Positions 1 through 5,670 of a stretch of 6,543 bases of DNA are shown piece after piece; the first letter of the stretch is position 1, and every line of letters starts with the position of its first letter. The notes under the pieces are model-generated. The model worked only from the letters and a program-made list of their open reading frames with translations. It did no database searches and was not told where the DNA came from. The stretch comes from Clostridia bacterium (GTDB lineage Bacteria > Bacillota > Clostridia > Lachnospirales > WQUN01). A program made the position numbers and the translations under genes. The stretch is taken from assembly GCA_025997155.1 (NCBI GenBank), contig BNUF01000137.1, positions 1-6,543 on the forward strand. Direction: 5' to 3'.

Positions 1-1336
1 CGACGACGGACGTTGCGACCATATAATGAGGGATACCCATATCGACAAGACGCGAAACGGAAGACGGCGCGTCGTTGGTGTGGATTGTGCTCAAAACCAA
101 GTGACCCGTGATAGCGGCGCGGGAGGCAATCTCCGCCGTCTCGCCGTCGCGGATTTCACCAATCATAATAATGTCGGGGTCCTGGCGCAAAATCGAACGC
201 AAGCCGCTTGCGAAGGTGAGTCCTGCGCGAACGTTCACCTGAACTTGGCTAATGCCCGGGAGTTTAAACTCGACAGGGTCCTCCACCGTTATTACGTTTG
301 TTTTCTCGTCGTTAAGTTCCGAGAGAACGCTGTACAAAGTCGTCGATTTACCCGACCCGGTAGGACCGCAGACAAGTATAACGCCGTTGGGGCTTTTTAT
401 AATTTTTTGGAAAAGTTCCATATTTTTGGGAGTAAAGCCGATACCCGAAACGGAATACTTGGCGTTTTTTCCCAAACCGAGAATACGGATAACTACCTTT
501 TCGCCGTGAACAGTCGGAAGAATGGACACGCGCAAATCCACGTGCCGCCCCTCGACGTCCATTTCGACGCGTCCGTCCTGAGGGATACGCTTTTCGGAAA
601 TATCCAGACCGCTGATGATTTTGATACGCGTCACCATAGACCCGTGGGCAAGTTTCGGAGCTTTCATAACTTCCTTGAGCGACCCGTCAATACGGAAACG
701 CACACGCACTTCTTTTTCCTGCGGCTCGATGTGAATATCGGACGCGCCTGTTTTTATGGCGTTTAGGATAGTCGAGTTGATGAGTTTAACGACGGGTGCG
801 TTCGCGACTTCGTTTTCGGAAAGCAGCGCAAGTTCTTCCGTGTTGATTCCGTCATAGCTGCCTTGCAGAGCTTCAACGGCTCGCTCCGCGCTCTCCGTGC
901 CGTAGTAACGCTCAATCGCGTTCGCGATATCCTCTTTCATAGCGATTACTTGCCGCACCTCAAGACGCGTCATACGCTTCACGTCGTCCACCGCGTAATA
1001 GTTAAGCGGGTCGTCCATAGCGAGCGTAATCGTGTCTTCCTCGCGCGAAATCGGAATAATCAGATACTTCCGCGCCAGACTCTCGTTTATGAGTGAAACG
1101 ATTTCCTTATCAAGCGTCAGCTCCGAGATATCAATGTTCGGGATTCTGTACTGGAACTCAAGAACTCTTTTAATCTGTAATTCTGTTGTGAAATTCAGTT
1201 CCTGAAGAATCTCTCCCAGATATTTTTTTGAGTTGGTCTCTTTTTTAAATTTAAGAGCCTCCTGCAATTGTTCTTTTGTGATTACTTCGTTTTGTATAAG
1301 CAGCTCGCCGAGCGGCATATTATTTGGTACAGGCAC
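1..1336 (-). CDS. pilB: Type IV pilus assembly / type II secretion ATPase (PilB/GspE family), C-terminus cut by window edge
   Basis: Hexameric cytoplasmic ATPase that powers extension of a type IV pilus (or pseudopilus) at the inner face of the membrane. I translated 445 residues before the left edge. In order: an MshEN/GspE-N-like domain (about residues 8-70), an N2 domain (about 180-290) with the family's ASDIHIEP and RFRIDG stretches, then the RecA-like core. The core has Walker A GPTGSGKSTT (324-333), the Asp box ITVEDPVEF (349-357), Walker B in RQDPDIIMIGEIRD (384-397) and the His box GHLVLSTIHTND (411-422). Full-length PilB is usually about 560 residues, so roughly 110-120 residues, including any Cys4 zinc site, lie outside. 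I chose GTG at 1336 because GGGGTGAT sits at good spacing before it. ATG at 1342 is possible but its spacing to GGGG is only 2 bases. It is the third gene of the left cluster, about 19 bases after its neighbour. Its MshEN motifs are degenerate. GspE is the alternative name; without pilus neighbours in view PilB and GspE cannot be fully separated. Confidence 0.94.
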   Translation of the reverse strand, partial: MPVPNNMPLGELLIQNEVITKEQLQEALKFKKETNSKKYLGEILQELNFTTELQIKRVLEFQYRIPNIDISELTLDKEIVSLINESLARKYLIIPISREEDTITLAMDDPLNYYAVDDVKRMTRLEVRQVIAMKEDIANAIERYYGTESAERAVEALQGSYDGINTEELALLSENEVANAPVVKLINSTILNAIKTGASDIHIEPQEKEVRVRFRIDGSLKEVMKAPKLAHGSMVTRIKIISGLDISEKRIPQDGRVEMDVEGRHVDLRVSILPTVHGEKVVIRILGLGKNAKYSVSGIGFTPKNMELFQKIIKSPNGVILVCGPTGSGKSTTLYSVLSELNDEKTNVITVEDPVEFKLPGISQVQVNVRAGLTFASGLRSILRQDPDIIMIGEIRDGETAEIASRAAITGHLVLSTIHTNDAPSSVSRLVDMGIPHYMVATSVV

Positions 1337-1340
1337 AAAC

Positions 1341-1348
1341 ATCACCCC
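1341..1348 (-). promoter_or_regulatory. Ribosome binding site that decides the pilB start
   Basis: Reads GGGGTGAT on the minus strand and matches the GGTGAT part of the extended anti-Shine-Dalgarno pairing. GGGG lies 8 bases before GTG (1336) but only 2 before ATG (1342), and the site itself contains that ATG's first base region. This favours the GTG start. No other purine-rich site is nearby except AGGAAAG inside the end of the upstream gene. Confidence 0.5.
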
Positions 1349-1355
1349 AACTGGT

Positions 1356-2483
1356 TTAATCTTTCCTATAATCGGTTGCTTTTCCCAAAAGAATGTCTAA
1401 CATTTCTTTCGTGTACATTCGGTTGATTCCGAAAACAGACAAGGTCATAATTAAATCGTCCGTTTTTGAAACCATAAAATCTTTGCTCGAAACGTGAATA
1501 ACCTCGGGGTCGATGCTTTCGACATCTTTTACCTCGTTCGGGTTCGCGAAATATACGGAAACCGATGAATCGTCGCAATTATCCACAATGGCAAAAAGTT
1601 TGAACATTATTTTGAGTAATTTGTTGCGCCGTTCAAAGACGACTTCCTGTATATCTTCGAGATAGTTCGTATATAGCGCGAATTTCTTTTGTTCAAGATG
1701 CAGATTCATATTGTGCAGTTTATGCCAGTTTAGAATTTTCCGCCGTATTTCGGGAGAATGTTGCTCCCAGAAGTCTTTTTCGCCGCCTTCTTTGAAAGAC
1801 CCTGGCAGCCCCAGTTTTTGTATAAGAAGCAGGTTCACCTCTGTCGAATACTCAAGCGCGTCAAAGGATTCCATATAGTGTACAAACACTTCGTCGGGCA
1901 GTTTTTCGCTGACATTTATAAAATGGTACAAAAGCCCGAAGTTTTCCCGAATAGTGTCGGGCGTACTGTTCATAAACAAGTATGTCAAAAGGTCTCTCCA
2001 GTACGGGCTGTTCTCGATGATTCCGTATTCCTTGATAAACTCGCGTATATCCGCGTTTTTCGTCATATCAAGCACGGATTCAATCGGGTGTGTCAAAAAG
2101 TCCTCCGTGAAAATCAGATGCCCGTTTGAGATATCGAACAGATTCGCGTTGTATTTTCTGGAAATATCAGTCAACAGTAAAAGGACATATACATTCTTAT
2201 AGTCATATTGGAAATACGCCCACAGAAGCCCCATTATGCGGTTCGTGACGCGGGCGGATAACGCCTTGACCACCGCGTCGGAGGGTTTGTCGCCAAGAGC
2301 CAAAATCAAGTCCTCGAGCTGGTATCCCGTGAGGGGACGCCCCTCGAATTTCTGAATATAATTGAGAGTGTCGTCTGGATTCCTCTTTTTTTTCGGAAAT
2401 TCGGCTTTAAAATAAAACTTCTCCGTCACTTCTTCAAGGACTTCGGCAAGGTAAGCAGGTTTATATAAGATTTTTTCAGCCAT
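1356..2483 (-). CDS. Conserved-looking hypothetical cytoplasmic protein, 375 aa, between ZorA-like and pilB genes
   Basis: I do not recognise this protein. It starts at ATG 2483 with a strong GGGGAGG site 5 bases upstream and ends in YRKD. There is no signal peptide, no convincing membrane segment and no catalytic motif I can name. The sequence looks mostly alpha-helical and rich in aromatic residues and Leu, for example IMGLLWAYFQYDYKN (83-97) and the Tyr/Trp/His-rich 238-275. A lysine/arginine patch KKKR (31-34) lies near the N-terminus. Residues 285-300 (RRNKLLKIMFKLFAIV) run into a likely beta strand VSVYF (308-312). It sits 21 bases after the long-tailed membrane protein gene and about 19 before pilB, so it is almost certainly co-translated with both and may be a cytoplasmic partner of one of them. 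By position and helical character it could be a distant analogue of ZorC (EH-signature family), but this is only a guess from layout. It could equally be a pilus accessory protein. Confidence 0.9.
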   Translation of the reverse strand: MAEKILYKPAYLAEVLEEVTEKFYFKAEFPKKKRNPDDTLNYIQKFEGRPLTGYQLEDLILALGDKPSDAVVKALSARVTNRIMGLLWAYFQYDYKNVYVLLLLTDISRKYNANLFDISNGHLIFTEDFLTHPIESVLDMTKNADIREFIKEYGIIENSPYWRDLLTYLFMNSTPDTIRENFGLLYHFINVSEKLPDEVFVHYMESFDALEYSTEVNLLLIQKLGLPGSFKEGGEKDFWEQHSPEIRRKILNWHKLHNMNLHLEQKKFALYTNYLEDIQEVVFERRNKLLKIMFKLFAIVDNCDDSSVSVYFANPNEVKDVESIDPEVIHVSSKDFMVSKTDDLIMTLSVFGINRMYTKEMLDILLGKATDYRKD

Positions 2484-2488
2484 AAAAA

Positions 2489-2495
2489 CCTCCCC
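2489..2495 (-). promoter_or_regulatory. Strong ribosome binding site of the 375-aa gene
   Basis: GGGGAGG on the minus strand with a 5-base TTTTT spacer to ATG 2483. It lies wholly in the 21-base gap after the preceding stop codon. It is the best Shine-Dalgarno match in the window, suggesting efficient independent initiation on the polycistronic message. Confidence 0.8.
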
Positions 2496-2504
2496 TTCAG
2501 GGCG

Positions 2505-4916
2505 TTATTTTGCGCGGATTGCCTCGGGCAACGCCTCGACCGCCTCTCGAACAGCCTCGATTGTCCCCGCCATACGTTTCGTGAAATCGGCGACTCCCTT
2601 ATCAAATTCGACAAAGGTGCTAAGCACGCCCTTGTTCATCTCTTCGTTGAACAACGAAACGGACTCTTTCAAACCGCTTGAGAGATTCGCCACGTCGAGG
2701 TTGATTTCCTGCGCGTAAAGTCCCATATTTCTTGTCTGTTCGTCAAATTTCATCATAATGTCCTGCGAACTTTCCGCGTAGCTATCCGACGATTTTTCCA
2801 TAAGTTCCGCGAACGAATCGACGACGACCTTGAGTTCGTCCGCCATATGCTGTATCGCGGAGGTAATCGTAACGTCCATATCCGTCATAAGGCTCGTCGT
2901 CGTGGTGTTGATTTTCGAGAAATATTCTTCGTATTCCGCGACGAGTTTATGCGTACCCTCTTTAAGGTTCTCGATAACGCTCTCGCTCTCTTTGTAGGCG
3001 GAGGAGATACTTTCGGCGATTTCCGTACCGATACCCTTCATCGCCTCGTTCATCTGCTCGGAGATACCCTCAATCATTTCGGACGCGACTTGCGACGCTT
3101 TTTCGAACTGCACAGACCCCGCGTTGTCAATCTTCACAACGGAGTCGGCAAGCATCTTCGCGGTATTGCTGTTGTTTTCCATAACGTCTCTTACGTTTTC
3201 GCTCATTTCCTTAGCGTACTTCTGGAACACTTCCTGTACCGCGCCGGTAGTGCCGCTTGCCAGTTTCGCGACTTCGGCGGAGATGCCGTCTATAATCTTC
3301 GACGCGACTTTTGCGGATTGCTCAAACTGTTCGTCTCCGATATTGTCGATTTTAAGCACGGACTGCGCCAGCGCGTTGCTAGTTTCGGCGTTGCTGTCGA
3401 GTATCTGCTTAATTCCATCGCCCATTTTATCGATGTATTTGTCAAACAATCCCTGAACGGAAACCGCCGCGTCCGCGGACGCGTTCGCGAGTTTCGCCGA
3501 AATATCGCCGTTGCTCTTCGCAATCTTGCTAAGGTTTTCTTCCATATATTTAATGTATTTGGCGAAAGTTCCGTCAACAGAGGAAACTGTGCTTGCCGCA
3601 ACCCCCGCCGTCGTCTGCGAAACTTCCTCGAGCTGGGTTGTAAATTTGCCAAGTTCTGCGTTCATTCCGTCAATACGCTCGGCAAGATTCGACGACGTTT
3701 CGTTGTTGCTTCGGCTCATATTCTCAAGAGTCGCCGTGTTTTGAGTCGTAAGGGAAGTGAGTATGTTTACGGATTCTCCAATAGCCGCCGACGTTTCCGA
3801 CGATTCTTTAAGGTAGTCAAGAACTTTCCCGTTCGCCTCCGTCGCGGCAATCATCGCGTCATACGCCTGTTTGCTCGCGTCAAAGTTCTGCCGCATAACG
3901 TCGCCGCTTTGCGTAATCACCTTGCCGTAATACTCGCCCGCCTGTTTAAACATTTCGCTGAGTTCCGACGTTTTTTGGTTGAGGGCGGATATGCTTGTGG
4001 AGGTCTGGTTAACCATTATGTCTGAAAACTGGTTGCACATCAGCTCTACTTGCCGTTCCTGCGCTATGCCCAATTTTCGGAAGGTGTCGTGGACGGAGTA
4101 CAGGGTTTTCTCTATGGAGGGTCCGATATAGTCTTTGATGGTCTTGTCAAAAGTCGCGGTGATAGCGGGCGTCACCTCGTCCGAAATGAAACTGTTCATA
4201 CGCGCCGTAAGAATCTCGACGGACTCTTTGTACGCGTTCATAGACTCCTTGTTTGAACGGAGAATCAAAGAGGTGTTATTAGGAGCTTCCGCCGAGTACA
4301 GACGGCTCGCGACGGAGGTTATTATGTCGCTCATACCCTTGCCGATTTCGTTCAGTTTTGAACGGTAGGAAAGAGTGACGAGCAAAAAGAACAAGAGGGA
4401 TAGTAACATAGCAATAAGCCCAATGGCTATGCCTATGGGCAGTAATTTACTGTCTTCCGTGAGAAGAGGTATAATCGGACAGGTAATCATCGCGAAAAAC
4501 GCGAGAAAAGTAATCAGAAACGATGCTTGCAAGTATGCCCATTTGATACGCAAATTCTCGATAAGGTTATCATAAGATAAGTAATTCGCGGGGGACGGCG
4601 CGGCCTCTCCCTCGTACACTTCGTTTACGTCTTTCATAAACCATTGCCACGATTCCAAAAGTTTTGAATCGGGAAGCTGGGCAAACGACTCTCTGATTGC
4701 TTTGTCGATTTGAGGGAGGTTTTTCATATCGCTGCCGCCCTTAAGCGACGTGATTCGCCCAAGCAGCGTCTTAAAAACTCCCGTAATTTTTGTTACCGTC
4801 GAAAATCGCATATAATGTATCGTAACAATAAGCGACGCGACGATACACAGAAGAGCTGACGCGCAAGTGGCGACTAGCGCTGTGGAAATAGTATTCAAGT
4901 CCATATATTCACCCAT
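2505..4916 (-). CDS. Long-tailed three-TM membrane protein with ExbB/ZorA-like layout and repeat-rich helical tail, 803 aa
   Basis: Membrane protein of unknown function. Membrane segments are at about residues 12-35, 126-152 and 157-183. The N-terminus is acidic (MGEYMD). Basic residues follow segment 1 (R37, K43, K49, R54, K59), precede segment 2 (R123, K125) and follow segment 3 (R185, K187). By the positive-inside rule this gives N-out, a ~90-residue cytoplasmic loop, a short outer turn and a cytoplasmic tail. This is the order seen in ExbB/TolQ and in ZorA of Zorya defence systems, which also carries a long tail. The tail (about 190-803) is Ser/Ala/Glu/Lys-rich, almost free of Pro and Cys, and looks helical or coiled-coil; it contains ~73-residue repeats (447-632). 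The loop has LLESWQWF (86-93) then YLSYDNLIENLRI (112-124), reminiscent of the same stretch in ZorA, but the Gly-Thr-Phe-Gly channel motif is not visible. The start is uncertain: Met5 (ATG 4904) has GGGTGA before it and may be the real one. First gene after the promoter at 4937-4965. A chemotaxis-receptor-like tail is an alternative, but no MCP signalling hairpin motif is seen. Confidence 0.8.
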   Translation of the reverse strand: MGEYMDLNTISTALVATCASALLCIVASLIVTIHYMRFSTVTKITGVFKTLLGRITSLKGGSDMKNLPQIDKAIRESFAQLPDSKLLESWQWFMKDVNEVYEGEAAPSPANYLSYDNLIENLRIKWAYLQASFLITFLAFFAMITCPIIPLLTEDSKLLPIGIAIGLIAMLLSLLFFLLVTLSYRSKLNEIGKGMSDIITSVASRLYSAEAPNNTSLILRSNKESMNAYKESVEILTARMNSFISDEVTPAITATFDKTIKDYIGPSIEKTLYSVHDTFRKLGIAQERQVELMCNQFSDIMVNQTSTSISALNQKTSELSEMFKQAGEYYGKVITQSGDVMRQNFDASKQAYDAMIAATEANGKVLDYLKESSETSAAIGESVNILTSLTTQNTATLENMSRSNNETSSNLAERIDGMNAELGKFTTQLEEVSQTTAGVAASTVSSVDGTFAKYIKYMEENLSKIAKSNGDISAKLANASADAAVSVQGLFDKYIDKMGDGIKQILDSNAETSNALAQSVLKIDNIGDEQFEQSAKVASKIIDGISAEVAKLASGTTGAVQEVFQKYAKEMSENVRDVMENNSNTAKMLADSVVKIDNAGSVQFEKASQVASEMIEGISEQMNEAMKGIGTEIAESISSAYKESESVIENLKEGTHKLVAEYEEYFSKINTTTTSLMTDMDVTITSAIQHMADELKVVVDSFAELMEKSSDSYAESSQDIMMKFDEQTRNMGLYAQEINLDVANLSSGLKESVSLFNEEMNKGVLSTFVEFDKGVADFTKRMAGTIEAVREAVEALPEAIRAK
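3021..3578 (-). repeat. Tandem ~73-residue protein repeats (two full, one shortened) in the helical tail
   Basis: Within the 803-aa protein, residues 487-559 (3240-3458) and 560-632 (3021-3239) are direct repeats of 73 residues. By eye about 28 of 73 positions are identical. Anchors shared by both are VQ..F.KY...M, N..T...LA.SV.KIDN.G, QFE and VAS..I.GIS. A shortened 40-residue copy (447-486; 3459-3578) shares V..(T/L)F.KYI..M and the following N...S..LA part but lacks the KIDN to GIS half. The repeats are recognisable mainly at protein level, which suggests old duplication rather than recent slippage. Confidence 0.75.
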
Positions 4917-4936
4917 TTCTTTGTAAACTTATTATG

Positions 4937-4965
4937 ATAATACACAATATATCGGGAAAAATCAA
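4937..4965 (-). promoter_or_regulatory. Sigma-A-type promoter for the ZorA-like/375-aa/pilB cluster
   Basis: On the minus strand TTGATT (4960-4965, 4 of 6 to TTGACA) is followed after exactly 17 bases by TATTAT (4937-4942, 5 of 6 to TATAAT). The surrounding sequence is AT-rich. The -35 box overlaps the aroD stop codon (TGA, 4962-4964). Transcription would start near 4930, leaving a leader of about 15-25 bases. I see no terminator hairpin between aroD and this site, so read-through from aroD is also possible. Confidence 0.6.
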
Positions 4966-5669
4966 GTTAAATATTTCAGCGCGTTTCTGAGCTGTACCAA
5001 CGGAATTTGCCCGGGTGCGGTGGGGTTCTTTCCTGACGCGAAAGTCATTTGAGAGCCGTATTTTTCGCCGAATATCCGGGTTTGCAGCCCGATTTCGTTC
5101 ATTGACATAGTAATCGGCGGAGCTTTTTGCGCCTCGGGCATCTGGGAATATTTGTACGTCGCGGAAAGCAAAGTCAAAACGTCCTCGGGGCTTTTCGGCA
5201 TTGCGGCATATTTGACAAAATCCGCTCCGAGTTTCGCCGACCTCTTCAAATGCCTGATTAATTCGTCCTCGGGCGGCGTACATTGGAAATTATGCCCCGA
5301 TACTATGATTTTAACGTCCGCTTTTCTGTCGGCAATGTAGTATATAAACTCCAAATCGTTAGCCGCCTCGATATCCACGTAATCGACCAGATGTTCCTCT
5401 ATTGCCGTGAGTATGATGCTTTTTCGCAAATCCAGCGGAATGTCGTTTCTGCTCATTCCGCCCTCGGCGCGTATCCTTGTCGTGAGCATCACGGGAAAAC
5501 TCCATTTTATCATCTCAAGCGACTTGAGAACCTCGTCAACGTCGATATTAAAGATATAATCCGCGCGAAGTTCAATGACGTCGGGCGTTTCCGTCAAATT
5601 CCTTATGTAGTTAAGTTCCTCCGCGATATCCTCAAAACTATGACCTGTAATCGGAACGCATATTTTCAT
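4962..5669 (-). CDS. aroD: 3-dehydroquinate dehydratase, type I (EC 4.2.1.10)
   Basis: Cytoplasmic shikimate-pathway enzyme that removes water from 3-dehydroquinate to give 3-dehydroshikimate through a Schiff base. The 235-residue length fits the type I family (about 225-255). Family positions can be followed: IELRAD (32-37, substrate-binding E33 and R35), TRIRAEGG (64-71, R65 and E69), SGHNFQCTPP (124-133, catalytic H126), GADFVKYAAMP (148-158, Schiff-base K153), TRIFGEKYGS (197-206, R198) and TAPGQ (217-221, Q221). The usual Ser of the SAPGQ motif is Thr217, a mild change. All key residues are present, so the enzyme should be active. I chose ATG 5669 (MKICVPITG) rather than the GTG at 5678, because AGAGG (5678-5682) lies 8 bases before ATG and would overlap the GTG. 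The start is one base after the aminotransferase stop, indicating one transcript with it. The stop codon overlaps the next promoter's -35 box. Confidence 0.96.
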   Translation of the reverse strand: MKICVPITGHSFEDIAEELNYIRNLTETPDVIELRADYIFNIDVDEVLKSLEMIKWSFPVMLTTRIRAEGGMSRNDIPLDLRKSIILTAIEEHLVDYVDIEAANDLEFIYYIADRKADVKIIVSGHNFQCTPPEDELIRHLKRSAKLGADFVKYAAMPKSPEDVLTLLSATYKYSQMPEAQKAPPITMSMNEIGLQTRIFGEKYGSQMTFASGKNPTAPGQIPLVQLRNALKYLT

Positions 5670-5670
5670 T

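Noticed and set aside
26..766. Plus-strand open frame of 246 codons at the left edge
   Set aside because: Lies opposite the PilB ATPase core, whose Walker and Asp/His boxes prove the minus frame; the plus product has no recognisable features.
1345..1410. Possible internal promoter just before pilB (TTGGGA and TATAGG-like boxes)
   Set aside because: Poor matches and wrong spacing; nothing comparable to the boxes at 4937-4965.
2489..2503. Small inverted repeat CCCTGAAGGG overlapping the ribosome site of the 375-aa gene
   Set aside because: Only a 3-base stem with a TGAA loop is sterically possible; too weak to call a regulatory hairpin or terminator.
2847..4025. Long plus-strand open frame of 392 codons opposite the tail region
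   Set aside because: Antisense shadow of the 803-aa gene: Arg/Phe/Val-rich composition, no Shine-Dalgarno site, no domain-like features, while the minus frame has clear membrane segments and repeats.
2505..4916. Methyl-accepting chemotaxis protein
   Set aside because: The tail is Ser/Ala/Glu-rich like an MCP, but there is no HAMP domain, no sensor domain between the first two membrane segments, and no conserved E.G..G.GF.VVA.E-type signalling hairpin.
1356..4916. Complete Zorya defence system
   Set aside because: No ZorB (MotB/OmpA-like) gene follows or precedes the ZorA-like gene, no ZorD/ZorE effector is present, and the third gene is a PilB ATPase; only a partial architectural resemblance can be supported.
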